Shown in pieces: positions 15,293 through 24,483 of a stretch of 64,000 nt of DNA. Location: positions 1,064,001 to 1,128,000 of the forward strand of contig NZ_AP018786.1 of assembly GCF_003609995.1 (NCBI RefSeq), given 5' to 3'. Within the stretch, counting starts at the first letter, position 1. Each line of letters opens with the position of its first letter. Source of the DNA: Sutterella megalosphaeroides (lineage in GTDB: Bacteria; Pseudomonadota; Gammaproteobacteria; Burkholderiales; Burkholderiaceae_F). The translations under genes were made by a program, and so were the position numbers. The notes under the pieces are model-generated. The model had not been told where the DNA came from and did no database searches. It saw only the letters and a list, made by a program, of their open reading frames with translations.

Positions 15293-16795
15293 TTACATCA
15301 CTCCTTTGAGAGATTTCTTGTCGGCGGCCTTTATCGCCGCATCGTGTGCCTCGAGAAAGGCGCTCCAATCCCGGCGGCATGCTTCCAGATCGACCGTATC
15401 CAATTTCTCACCCGTTGTGTGCGCCAGAATGAAGGCGGAAAGAAGATCTCGCTGCACCAACCGCCCCCCGACTTCCGTCCAGCGTTCGGACAACTTCTTC
15501 TTCCGGTACTCTCCCGTGAGGGGGTCAAGTTGCGATGCTTTGAGCTTTTCCGTCCTCACGAGTCCGAGCTTGGCTCGTTCGCCCGACGGCAGGATCACCG
15601 CCGCCAACTTCTGCGCCGTCGTGCTCCTGAAGGCGGCGGGCGCATGACGAAGGATCGAAGAGCCGAAGCGCTTTTTGGAGTTGATCTTTCCGTTCTTCTT
15701 GTTTATGGTCGTCTCTTTCGAGCGCGCGGCCATACTCTTGAAGCCATGGTCCTCGGTTCGAATATCCACGCCCATCGCGATCAGGCACTTGGAGAGTTTG
15801 TTCGCCTCCTGCGTACGGCGTACCACCTGCTTGCGACGAAGGTTCCGGGCGCGGGCTTGCCGACGCTCGTATGTCTTCGACCTCACCGCCTTCTTTCCCT
15901 TGATCCAATTGTTTTTTTCATCGAAACAGTCCGGGTTGTTGAGACGCAGTGCACGGTCAGCAACCTTCTGGTCGTGGCGAATCCGCTTTTCTTCTCTCTC
16001 GTTGACGCCGGTCGGCAGGGGCGCGATTAAGGCTTCGTGCGTTGCTGCGACAACGGCGGCGACGCTGGACGGGCCCTGGTCACAACCCACGGGATGGGTC
16101 GATTGACCAACGGCGGTCTTCGGCTTGCGACGAGGCGTACCTTCCTTCACGAGCTGACAGAACCAACGCCAGCGCCCTCGAATTTCACGACGGTAGATGC
16201 GGACGTACTTGGTGCGATCCTTAAATGTGTCCTGAGCAAGGAGGTCTTTCGGGTCGATTCGGAACTTGGCCGCGAAGCCGTACAGCCCGAGGAGCTTGCC
16301 GTCTTTTTCACGGAAGCCGAACGAGTTTGACTTGTTCTCAATCGTAACGGGCATCCCGCGGCGCTTGTAGTTCAGGCGATGCGCCTCGCCCTTGCGCAGA
16401 CGTTCGAATGCCCGGAACGCTCTCGTTGCCGCTTTCTGAGCCTCGTTGATGGAAATCGTTTTGCCGAAGTGCGAGCGCATCTCGGCCGCGTCCTCGTGAA
16501 GCTGATACTCCGTCAGATGGAATTTGCGTTTCAGTTTCCCTATGGTGATCTGGACGAGCTCAAGTTCGGCCTTTTCCTCGGCCGTCTTTTTCTTCTTCTC
16601 ATGAAGTTCGCCGAACCGAGCGGCGGCATGGCGCCAGCGGGGATCGGACCTCAGACCTCTAAGGCGACGCAGGCAAAGCCCCTTGCAACCGTTCTCGATC
16701 TCGCGAACGACGTTCTCGCATCGACGCAGGTACTTTTCTTGCTCGGGCGTCAGCTCAAGTTCGAGCGTGACGACGTAGGAATCGGTTTTTGCCAC
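15293..16795 (-). CDS. tnpB: TnpB-like RNA-guided nuclease lacking the zinc finger
   Basis: This 500-residue protein is encoded directly behind tnpA (GTG start, one base after the tnpA stop). RuvC-type catalytic residues can be placed at D239 (VGCDQGPSSVAA), E348 (IRTEDHGFKSM) and D450 (LVQRDLLSAFIL). The region between the second and third motif, where canonical TnpB has a CxxC...CxxC zinc ribbon, contains no cysteines (residues about 418-450). It is thus a divergent TnpB, longer than the usual 370-410 residues. It carries an extra Arg/Lys-rich segment (about 300-335). Family knowledge predicts an omega-RNA-guided DNA nuclease that helps retain the element. Activity here is untested. Confidence 0.85.
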   Translation of the reverse strand: MAKTDSYVVTLELELTPEQEKYLRRCENVVREIENGCKGLCLRRLRGLRSDPRWRHAAARFGELHEKKKKTAEEKAELELVQITIGKLKRKFHLTEYQLHEDAAEMRSHFGKTISINEAQKAATRAFRAFERLRKGEAHRLNYKRRGMPVTIENKSNSFGFREKDGKLLGLYGFAAKFRIDPKDLLAQDTFKDRTKYVRIYRREIRGRWRWFCQLVKEGTPRRKPKTAVGQSTHPVGCDQGPSSVAAVVAATHEALIAPLPTGVNEREEKRIRHDQKVADRALRLNNPDCFDEKNNWIKGKKAVRSKTYERRQARARNLRRKQVVRRTQEANKLSKCLIAMGVDIRTEDHGFKSMAARSKETTINKKNGKINSKKRFGSSILRHAPAAFRSTTAQKLAAVILPSGERAKLGLVRTEKLKASQLDPLTGEYRKKKLSERWTEVGGRLVQRDLLSAFILAHTTGEKLDTVDLEACRRDWSAFLEAHDAAIKAADKKSLKGVM

Positions 16796-16796
16796 G

Positions 16797-17195
16797 TCAG
16801 ACCCCCTTTTGCTGTTCGATGTAGTGCTTGACGGCCTCTTCGCCGAGGTGCCCCACTGTGCAGGTGAAGTAGCTCCTCGTCCACAGGCACGGGATGCGCG
16901 ACCTGAGCCACGGGAACTCTTCCCGAAGCAGCCGTGACGAAACGGCCTTCAGGGCTTTCACCACTTGATGAATGCCGAGCCGAGGATCGAAGCTGAGGAA
17001 GAGATGCACGTGATCGGGCATAACCTCCATCGATACGATCTTCACTTCCAGTTCCGCAGCCTTTTGCAGAAAAATCTCCTTGAGGCGAACGTCCACGCCG
17101 TCCACAAGGACGGGACGACGGTACTTCGGACAGAAGATCACATGGAACTGATTTTTGAAAACGATCCCTTTTTTGTGCTCGTATTCAAATGGCAT
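16797..17195 (-). CDS. tnpA: IS200/IS605 Y1 transposase TnpA
   Basis: This 132-residue protein shows the full HUH signature: H62-V-H64 in MPDHVHLFLSF, and the catalytic tyrosine Y125 in VKHYIEQQ. Length and motifs fit a complete single-strand transposase, which cuts and joins the hairpin ends of its element. It starts at 17195 and ends one base before tnpB, so the two genes are co-transcribed leftwards. The element looks intact and possibly mobile. Confidence 0.95.
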   Translation of the reverse strand: MPFEYEHKKGIVFKNQFHVIFCPKYRRPVLVDGVDVRLKEIFLQKAAELEVKIVSMEVMPDHVHLFLSFDPRLGIHQVVKALKAVSSRLLREEFPWLRSRIPCLWTRSYFTCTVGHLGEEAVKHYIEQQKGV

Positions 17196-17431
17196 GGCGG
17201 CCTCGCATTAGATTTTGGCATTATACATGCTTCTGTGTCACTTATCTACTCGAGGCGCCGATTCCTCCCAACGGCTGAAGCCGTGGGCTCCCTCGGCGGT
17301 TTGTTTGTGGCCGACCTTCGGCTTTGACGACGAGCGGGCGTTCCCGTAATCGAGCTTCCGACGAACCTTTGCCCCGTTTGCTTCCCGTTCCTCCTTATCC
17401 GACCACGCTCCGTTTTTGAAGGACCTCCGCA

Positions 17432-18937
17432 GTGATCGAATTCGACCGCGTCACCTACACCTATCCTTACCGCCCGACCCCGTCGGTCGTCGACGTTTCC
17501 TTCCGGGTTCGCCCGGGCGAACTCAAAGTTTTGACGGGCCCCTCGGGTTGCGGCAAAACGACGATGCTGCGGCTTGCAAACGGCCTCGCGCCCCACTACT
17601 GGAAGGGGAAACTCGAAGGCGACGTGCGCGTTGCGGGGATTTCGAACCTCACGCGCCCGGCGAGCGCCGTGGCGCGCGACGCGGGGACGCTCTTTCAGGA
17701 CCCCGAGGAGCAGTTCTTCGCGCTCACGGTCGGAGACGAACTTGCGTTCGCGCCTTCGTGGGCGGGCGTTCCCGCGGAGGAAATCCGACGGCGCGTGCGC
17801 GACGCGGCGCTGCGCCTCGGGATTGCGGACCTCCTTGAGCAGCCGATCGGAGCGCTTTCGGAAGGGGAGAAGCAGGCGGTCGGGATGGCGTCCCTGCTCG
17901 CTCAAGGGGTCGAAGCCTTTATCCTTGACGAACCGTCCGCGAACCTCGACCCCGAGGCGACCGCCGCCTTCGGGCGACTGCTCGGGGAATTGAAGCGCGC
18001 GGGCGCGGCGATTCTCGTCGTCGACCACCGACTCTATTGGCTTCGGGACTTGGCGGACGAGGTGCTCGTCGTTCATGCGGGGCGGATCGTCGAGCGCGGT
18101 CCCTTCGCGATGTTGGACGAGCCCGGCTTTCCCGAGCGCTGGGGCTTGCGCTCCGCGCGTGTGGCGGACCGGCGCACGCGAGGGAACGCCGCGTACGATG
18201 CGTCGGCCGATCCCGTTCCGCTTCTGGAGGTCGAACGGCTCTGCGCGGGAAAGAGCCTCCGCGGGGCGTCGGACGACGGTTCGGCCTCGGCACGCAAAGA
18301 GAAGCCCGCGCTCGTACACAACCTCTCCTTCAAGGCGGGTGAAGCCGTTACGGCCCTGATCGGCCGCAACGGGAGCGGCAAAACGACGGTCGCGCGGGCG
18401 CTGTGCGGCTTGGAGAGCGCAAGCGGCACGATTCGCGTGCGCGGAGTGGAAGTGGAGGGCGAAAAGCTTCTTGAGCGCACCGGGCTCGTGCTTCAGAACG
18501 CCGACCACCAGTTGCAGATGCGCACGGTCTTCGACGAAGTGCGAAGCGTCGTTGCTGCGGTGACCCCGCCCGACCGTCGGAGCTTTTTCGGCTCCGAACA
18601 TACCGAAGAAACCGAACGTCGGATCGCCGCGCGCGCCTCGGAACTTCTCGAGGAGCTTTCGCTCGGACACCTCGCCGAGCGGCACCCGCAGAGCCTCTCG
18701 GGCGGCGAAAAGCAGCGCCTGGTCGTCGCGTGTGCGCTTGCGCGCGACCCCGACGTTCTCATTCTCGACGAGCCGACGAGCGGGCTTGACGGCGCGAACA
18801 TGCTCCGTATCGCGAGACTTCTCAAAAGCGCCGCGGCCTCGGGCAAGGCCGTGCTTCTTGTCACGAACGACCTCGAACTCTTGGAGCACGCCGCGGACGC
18901 CGTCGTGCGGATTCCGGAGTTGCGCCCGCACGTGTGA
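17432..18937 (+). CDS. ECF transporter fused double ATPase, copy 2
   Basis: A 501-residue paralogue of the gene at 12840, with both ABC domains intact: Walker A GPSGCGKTT and GRNGSGKTT, signatures LSEGEKQ and LSGGEKQ, and both Walker B motifs. The linker is two codons longer (DGSASARKEK). It also starts with GTG and is preceded by the duplicated spacer of the ecfT gene, but there is no ecfT here. It can therefore only serve the S/T pair encoded 5 kb upstream, or other S components in the cell. Whether it is expressed is unclear, since its native operon promoter is separated by the IS element. A terminator follows at 19134-19163. Confidence 0.92.
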   Translation: MIEFDRVTYTYPYRPTPSVVDVSFRVRPGELKVLTGPSGCGKTTMLRLANGLAPHYWKGKLEGDVRVAGISNLTRPASAVARDAGTLFQDPEEQFFALTVGDELAFAPSWAGVPAEEIRRRVRDAALRLGIADLLEQPIGALSEGEKQAVGMASLLAQGVEAFILDEPSANLDPEATAAFGRLLGELKRAGAAILVVDHRLYWLRDLADEVLVVHAGRIVERGPFAMLDEPGFPERWGLRSARVADRRTRGNAAYDASADPVPLLEVERLCAGKSLRGASDDGSASARKEKPALVHNLSFKAGEAVTALIGRNGSGKTTVARALCGLESASGTIRVRGVEVEGEKLLERTGLVLQNADHQLQMRTVFDEVRSVVAAVTPPDRRSFFGSEHTEETERRIAARASELLEELSLGHLAERHPQSLSGGEKQRLVVACALARDPDVLILDEPTSGLDGANMLRIARLLKSAAASGKAVLLVTNDLELLEHAADAVVRIPELRPHV

Positions 18938-19585
18938 AAAGCGTTTGAGGGCACGCCTTGCCTTTTCGTCACGGCGTCACGGGTGCACCCGATGCGGGAC
19001 AGGCTTTCGGTCCCGCCAGGGGGCGAGCCCGCGCATTCGGGTATACCTATCGGGCGATAGTTGGGCAAAGCCCGTAAGGGATTACGAGCACGGTTGAGGG
19101 GCCGTATCGAGCGTTTTCACGCTTGACACGGCGAAGGACGGTCCGACTCCGACCGTCCTTTCTTCCATGCGGCGGCAGGTTTTTATTGGAAACGTTCCGC
19201 GAAGCCCCGTCCTTCGGGGGCTTGCAAAAGAAACACCCCCGATGTTCCGAAAAAGTCACCGGTTCCGTTTTCGTTATTAGCTTATGGAATAACGGAAGCG
19301 CTTGTATTCCAAGCGTTTCGGGCGAAGACGGGCGGATCGCGCATTTCACCCCTCCTCAGGAGACGGGCGCCGTGCTACATAGGAAACACGGTCGGAACAC
19401 GCACCGTGCGGGTGTTCGACGCAAGGAAAACGCGAAGCGAACGCCCCCGATCCGACGTATCGATCGGTCGCTCGACTTTCGGAATGCACGACGAAAGAGC
19501 CGCTCGGCCGACGATTCGCCTTCGACGGGATGCACCCGTCGTCCTTCGTTCCCGTCCGAGGACGGGTTCTCAAAGGAGTCTACGA
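18938..19585. promoter_or_regulatory. Regulatory region upstream of the TorC/TorA-like operon
   Basis: These 648 bp hold no gene. Visible elements, in order: CTATCGGGCGATAG (19047-19060); CGTAA-GGGA-TTACG (about 19071-19084); the terminator of the ATPase gene (19134-19163); CGTTATT-N9-AATAACG (19272-19294); and the perfect repeat CGCTTGTATTCCAAGCG (19299-19315). Several inverted repeats in so short a space suggest multi-factor control of the reductase. No regulator gene lies nearby. Confidence 0.5.
19134..19163 (+). terminator. Terminator after ATPase copy 2
   Basis: AAGGACGGTC and GACCGTCCTT form a perfect 10-bp stem with a CGACTCC loop, followed by TCTTCC. Copy 1 retains only the left arm (14554-14563), because the deletion begins within the loop. 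Confidence 0.8.
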
Positions 19586-20179
19586 ATGACCAAAACCATC
19601 CTGATCGGCGCGCTCGTTGCCGGTCTTTCTCTGCCCGTTATGTCGGCTCAGGCGGCCGAAGTCTGGTACAGCGCGGCGCCGCTCGAAGTGAACGCCGCCC
19701 CGGGGTCCGATTACCTCGGCACGCTCGACGTCGCCACCCCCGTGACCGTTCTCGAAAAGAAGGGCGACATGGCGAAGGTGCGCATCAGCGGCTGGTCGCT
19801 TAAGGAGTATCCCTCGCAGATCTTCAAGGAAGCCGGTCTTCGCATCGAGTACGCCTCGTTCGACGAAGAAAAGGCCGTGAAGCTCGACGGCAAGAGCGGC
19901 GAAAAGACCGTGCAGGGGAACGTTTGGCAGAAGTCCTCGGCCGAAGGCTGGGTGCCCGCCAAGTCCCTGACGAAGGACATCAACGGTCTCTGGAAGCAGG
20001 CGGCCGAACGTCACGGCGACGCGTGCTCGTCGTGCCACGGCGCGCCCAAGGCCGATCACTTCACGGCGAACCAGTGGGCGAGCCAGCTCCCGGTGCGCGG
20101 GGGCCGTACGGGTCACACGCGTCGCGGCAACAATGCCTTGATGTTCAAATGGCTCCAGGAAAACGCGAAGCCCCTGTAA
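19586..20179 (+). CDS. TorC-like monoheme cytochrome c with SH3-like domain
   Basis: The 197-residue protein has a signal peptide (MTKTILIGALVAGLSLPVMSAQA). An SH3-like region follows (about 28-125; VWYSAAPLEVNAAPGSDYLGTL, and GWSLKEYPSQIF). The C-terminal heme domain has CSSCH (147-151) and DHFTANQW, which recalls the C-terminal heme domain of TorC/TorY cytochromes that hand electrons to TorA/TorZ. There is one heme only, so a further donor is needed. The ATG at 19586 is preceded by AAAGGAGT. It lies 45 bp before the TorA-type reductase gene and is its probable partner. A broken duplicate exists at 14573-14980. Confidence 0.88.
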   Translation: MTKTILIGALVAGLSLPVMSAQAAEVWYSAAPLEVNAAPGSDYLGTLDVATPVTVLEKKGDMAKVRISGWSLKEYPSQIFKEAGLRIEYASFDEEKAVKLDGKSGEKTVQGNVWQKSSAEGWVPAKSLTKDINGLWKQAAERHGDACSSCHGAPKADHFTANQWASQLPVRGGRTGHTRRGNNALMFKWLQENAKPL

Positions 20180-20224
20180 GGCGCGCCCGTCCGTCGCAAA
20201 GAATCGATCGAAGGAATCTCACAC

Positions 20225-22814
20225 ATGTCTATGAATCGTCGAAATCTTTTCCGTGCCGCCGGCGCTCTTGCCGGTGCCGGTCTCATTCCCGCGGGCGAAG
20301 CGCTGGCCGCTCCGAAGAAGGCCGCCAAAGCCGCTCCCGCTCTTGAAGCGGACGTGCGCACCCTGAAGGGCGGCGTCACGGTCGGGGCTCCGCTTCCCGG
20401 TTTCCCCGAACTCGAACTCTCGGGCACGTTCGAGCCCGGGAAGTCCGTCCTCAACGACGGCGTCGTCATGAATGCCTCCCACTGGGGGATCGGGCGCGTG
20501 CACGTCAAGGGCGGCCGCATCGAGCGGATCGAACCCTTTGAAAAGGACCTGGCTCCGTCGCTTCAGCTTCAGGCCGTGGCGCAGCAGCCCTACAACCGCG
20601 CCCGCATCCGCTATCCGATGGTCCGCAAGAGCTACCTCGAAAAGGGCTACAAGGCGGGCGGCCGCGGTCGCGGGTCCGAACCCTTCGTGCGCGTTTCCTG
20701 GGAAACCGCCGCGAAGCTCGTCGCCGACGAACTGAAGCGCGTTCGCGACACCTACGGCCCGACCGCGATCTACGGCGGCTCCTACGGCTGGATGAGCCCG
20801 GGTGCGGTCGGCAACGCCCGCAACCTCCTTCAGCGCGTTCTCAACCTGAACGGCGGCTTCACGGGCGGTCTCGGCGACTACTCGACGGGTTGCGCTCAGG
20901 TGATTCTCCCCTACGTCATCGGCTCGAACGGCGTCTACGAACAGGTCACCTCCTGGAATCTCATCACCGACAAGACCGAACTCATCGTCCTCTGGGGGGC
21001 GGACCCCACGATCACGAATGACATCGACTGGGCGACCACCGTGCACGAAAACGCCGACGGCTTCCGTCGCGTGAAGGCCGCGAAGATCCCCGTCGTCGCC
21101 GTCAATCCCCTGAAGCCCGACACGGCGGAATTCATGGGAGAAAACGCCCGCTGGATCGCCCCGCGTCCGGGTACCGACGTCGCGATGATGCTCGCGATGA
21201 TGTACGAACTCGAAACGACGGGTGCCGCGGACCGCGAATTCATCCGCAAGTACACGGTCGGCTACGATGCCTTCCGTCCCTACCTCCTGGGTGAAAAGGA
21301 CGGCACGGCGAAGACCCCCGAATGGGCGGAAAAGATCTGCGGCGTGAAGGCGGACGTCATCCGCTCGCTCGCTCGTTCGCGAAATGAAAGCGAAGCGCAC
21401 CATGCTCATGGGCGGCTGGGGTATCCAGCGCGCCGAGCACGGCGAACAGGTCCATTGGGCGATGGTGGTGCTTTCCGCCATGCTTGGTCAGATCGGTCTT
21501 CCGGGCGGCGGCTTCGGCTTCACGTACCATTACTCGAACGGCGGCGCCGCGACCTCGGAAGCGCCCGCTCTCCCCGGCATTTCCGCGAACCCCAAGGGCG
21601 GCTCCACGGGCCTCAAGTGGGAAGGCACGTCGCTCGTGTCGATTCCGCTTGCGCGCTTCACGGAGTGCTTCCTCAATCCCGGGAAGACGATCGACCACAA
21701 CGGCACGAAGATCACCTACCCCGACATTCGTCTCGTCTTCTGGTCGGGCGGCAACCCCTTCGCGCAGCAGGAAGACACGAACGGTCTTCTGAAGGCCTGG
21801 AAGAAGCCCGAAACGACGATCGTTTGCGACAGCATGTGGACCGCTTCGGCCCGCCACGCCGACATCGTGCTTCCCGCCTGCACGAGCCTTGAGCGCAACG
21901 ACATCACCGCCGTCGGTTCCTACTCGAACCTCGGCTACGTCGCGATGCACCAGGCGATCAAGCCCCAGTACGAATCGAAGTCCGACTACGAAATCTTCCG
22001 CCTCATTGCCCGCGAAATGGGCTTCGAAGAGGCCTACACGGAAGGTCTCGACGAAATGGGCTGGATCAAGAAGTTCTACAACGCCGCGCGCCTCGAAGCC
22101 TCGCAAAACGGCTACGAAATGCCTGCGTTCGACGACTTCTGGAAGGCGGGCTGGGTCTGGTTCCCGGTCCTTGCCGACTCCGAGCACTACAACTACCTGG
22201 GCGACTTCCGCAAGAACCCGATCGTCAACCCGCTCGGCACCGCCTCCGGCAAGATCGAGATCTTCTCCGAAAAGGTCGCCTCCTACGGCTACGACGATTG
22301 CCCGGGGCACCCCACCTGGATGGAACCGACCGAATGGCTCGGCGGGAAGCTTGCCGAAGACTATCCCTTCGCGCTTCTCACCTCGAAGAGCCGCTACCGT
22401 CTCCACTCGCAGCTGGACAGCACGGAAAGCCACAACTACGCCGACATCGAAGACCGCGAACCCTGTTGGATCCATCCGGCCGCGGCCGAGAAGCTGGGCG
22501 TCAAGACGGGTGACGTCGTGCGAGTCGAAAGCCGCCGCGGCGCGGTGCTCGCGGGCGTGCTCGTCACCGAACGCGTGCGTCCCGACACGGTCGTCGTGCG
22601 TCACGGCGCCTGGTACGACCCGGAAGAGCCGGGCGAAGAAGGGTCGCTCGACGTTCACGGCTGCGACAACGTGCTGACGATCGACATTCCGTCGTCGAAG
22701 CTCGCAAACGGGAACGTCGCCAATTCGTCGCTCGTTCGCATCAAGAAGTGGACGAAGGACCTGCCGCGTGTGCGCGTTTGGGAGCAGCCCGAAACGGAAC
22801 GTGCCGACGACTGA
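20225..22814 (+). pseudogene. TorA-type molybdopterin S/N-oxide reductase, frameshifted
   Basis: Frame 1 (20225 to about 21384) gives a Tat signal (MNRRNLFRAAGALAGAG), no N-terminal FeS cysteines, and GDYSTGCAQ with S220, the serine Mo ligand of the DMSO/TMAO reductase group. Frame 2 (about 21384-22814) continues without a gap in homology: RTMLMGGWGIQRAEHGEQVHW, then QIGLPGGGFGFTYHYSNGG. The switch falls in CC-GCTC-GCTC-GCTC-GTTC-GCG. Removing one 4-bp unit restores a single reading frame of about 860 codons, the family length. As written, translation stops at 21892 after about 50 aberrant residues. The gene may be dead, phase-variable or affected by a sequence error. The substrate could be TMAO, DMSO or another S/N-oxide. 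Confidence 0.9.
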
Positions 22815-22955
22815 CGGCCCGTCCGTTCGTGACGACCGGGACGTCCGAGACGAAAGCGCCTTGCGCGCGGTGCACGCGCGCGTGAGGCGCCGGAAGGCCC
22901 GATGACGGGGAGACCGACCGTCTCCTTCCCGGTCCCTGCCGCGAACTCGAAAAGA

Positions 22956-22998
22956 AACCGCCCCGCCCGGGAATTTCCCGAGCGGGGCGGTTCGTTTT
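22956..22998 (+). terminator. Bidirectional terminator between torA-like and alcohol dehydrogenase genes
   Basis: AACCGCCCCGC pairs with GCGGGGCGGTT (22956-22992) and is followed by CGTTTT. The reverse strand also reads into a T-rich stretch, so it may serve both convergent genes. The rest of 22815-23074 shows nothing else. Confidence 0.8.
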
Positions 22999-23074
22999 CA
23001 GAGGGTTCGGGCGGTCTTACGCGCGGGAAGCGGACGACTCCCCGAGGAGAGCTCGGGCTTCCCGCCTCGGATGC

Positions 23075-24247
23075 TTACCGGTAGGCTGCTTCGTAAATCG
23101 CCACCGTGTCTTCGAACGTGAGCGCCACGGGGTCCTGTTCGAAGAGGAGGGCGCCCGCCGAGCGGCAGTTTTCCGCGAGCGCGGGGATTTCTTCGCGCGT
23201 GATGCCCCAGTCGCTCATCTTGAGGTCCGCAACGCCGCAGGCGACCTGCAGTTCATGGAGCGCCCGCAGGAAGTCTTCGGGACGTACCGCGTCGCGGTGG
23301 CCGAGCGCGCGGGCGAGTTCGACGAAGCGCTCCGACCGGGCGCCCGTCTTGATCATGTGCCCGAAGTAGGCAAGCGACAGCATGATGAGACCCGCCCCGT
23401 GGGGAAGCTCCGGATGGAAGGCGGAAAGAGCGTGCTCCATCGAGTGTTGGCTCGTCAAGCGGCAGCAGGTCATCACGTAGCCCGAGAGCGTGTTCGCAAA
23501 GGCCATGTGTTCGCGCGCTTCGAGGTCGTCGCCGTCCTTGACGGCGCGCGCAAGACCGCGGGCGACGTGGCGCACGCTCTCAAGCGCGTACATGTCGGAG
23601 AGGAAGTTCGGGCGCTTCGTGACGTAGCCCTCGATCGCGTGAAAGAGCGCGTCGAAGCCCTGGTAGGCGGTGAGGCGCGGCGGCACCGAACGCATGAGTT
23701 CGGGGTCGACGATGGCGAGCTTCGGGTAGCAGTTGACGTGGCCTCCGAGGCCCACCTTTTCGCGCGTGACGGGGTTCGTGATGACGCCGCCGCCGTCGAC
23801 TTCGGAGCCCGTGCCCGCGGTGGTCGTGATGGCGACGAGCGGAATCGGGGCGTTTTCGATCGGACGACGACCGCCGCGGCCCTGCTGCACGTAGTCCCAG
23901 ATGTCGCCGTCGTTCGTCGCGACGATGCCGATCGCCTTCGCGGCGTCCATAACGGAGCCGCCCCCGAGCGCGATGATGAAGTCGCACTTTTCTTCGCGTA
24001 CGGTTTTTGAAACCGCCATGACGGTGGTCGAGAGCGGATTGGGTTCGACGGCCGCCACGTGCACGTACGGGAGGCCCCGCGCTTCGAGCATCGTTTTCAC
24101 GCGCCCGAGCGCGCCGATCCGTTCGACCGCCGTGCCGTTCGACGTGAGAAGGAGCGCCTTCGTGCCCGGAAGCGGTTCCGTAGCAAGCGCGTCGAGTCGG
24201 CCGGGACCGAAGACAAGTTTCACGGGCGAAGAATGAGAGAACTGCAT
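23075..24247 (-). CDS. Iron-containing (group III) alcohol dehydrogenase
   Basis: The 390-residue protein shows the family signatures: the NAD-binding turn ALGGGSVMDAAKAIG, TTTAGTGSEVDGGGVI, and metal ligands in LAIVDPEL (Asp), FDALFHAIEGYV (His), SQHSMEHALSAFHPELPHG (two His). These enzymes are cytosolic NAD(P)-dependent oxidoreductases of alcohols and aldehydes, often butanol- or lactaldehyde-type. Substrate preference cannot be deduced. A GAGGAGG ribosome-binding site precedes the ATG (24245-24247). It is transcribed leftwards; the YczE-like gene lies 236 bp upstream with no evident linkage. Confidence 0.93.
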   Translation of the reverse strand: MQFSHSSPVKLVFGPGRLDALATEPLPGTKALLLTSNGTAVERIGALGRVKTMLEARGLPYVHVAAVEPNPLSTTVMAVSKTVREEKCDFIIALGGGSVMDAAKAIGIVATNDGDIWDYVQQGRGGRRPIENAPIPLVAITTTAGTGSEVDGGGVITNPVTREKVGLGGHVNCYPKLAIVDPELMRSVPPRLTAYQGFDALFHAIEGYVTKRPNFLSDMYALESVRHVARGLARAVKDGDDLEAREHMAFANTLSGYVMTCCRLTSQHSMEHALSAFHPELPHGAGLIMLSLAYFGHMIKTGARSERFVELARALGHRDAVRPEDFLRALHELQVACGVADLKMSDWGITREEIPALAENCRSAGALLFEQDPVALTFEDTVAIYEAAYR

Positions 24248-24483
24248 GGATGGGCCTCCTCATGTGCGTGGTGTCGTATGGAAAAGGACGAACCTCACAC
24301 CTCACGAGGCTCGTCCTTTCTGCGCGACGAAGCTCTCGGGCGAGCTCGGTCGGCGGGTCATTCCTTCATTGTAGGCCGCCCGAGGCGGGGAGAGAGGCTC
24401 CTTTTCGGGAAAGCCCTCCTTTTGAGGGAATCGGGAGGGAATTGGCAGGAGAGCGGGAATCCTTCGCTCGCACTCGCTCGCGC

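Larger units (their letters stand above)
14981..17306 (-). mobile_element. IS200/IS605-family element (tnpA + tnpB)
   Basis: The element is bounded by the two duplicated segments. The end after tnpB (plus-strand left) carries the sub-terminal hairpin CCCGACGACTAAAGTCGCGGG (14990-15010) with a one-base bulge, next to CTGACTACT. This is the typical right end of the family. The other end has the hairpin CCCAACGGCTGAAGCCGTGGG (17267-17287). No terminal inverted repeats or target duplication are expected for this single-strand transposon family. The exact right-hand boundary (17288-17306) is uncertain. Confidence 0.85.
17307..20148 (+). repeat. Tandem duplication, copy 2
   Basis: This begins inside the last codons of a former ecfT (GTGGCCGA, as at 12713) immediately after the IS element. 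It runs through the ATPase gene and the cytochrome gene, and homology to copy 1 stops at 20148. Copy 2 keeps the terminator, regulatory region and cytochrome start that copy 1 has lost. Confidence 0.9.

Noticed and set aside
17246-18931. Leftward open frames opposite both ATPase copies
   Set aside because: They occur in both duplicates only because the sense genes are duplicated. No independent features.
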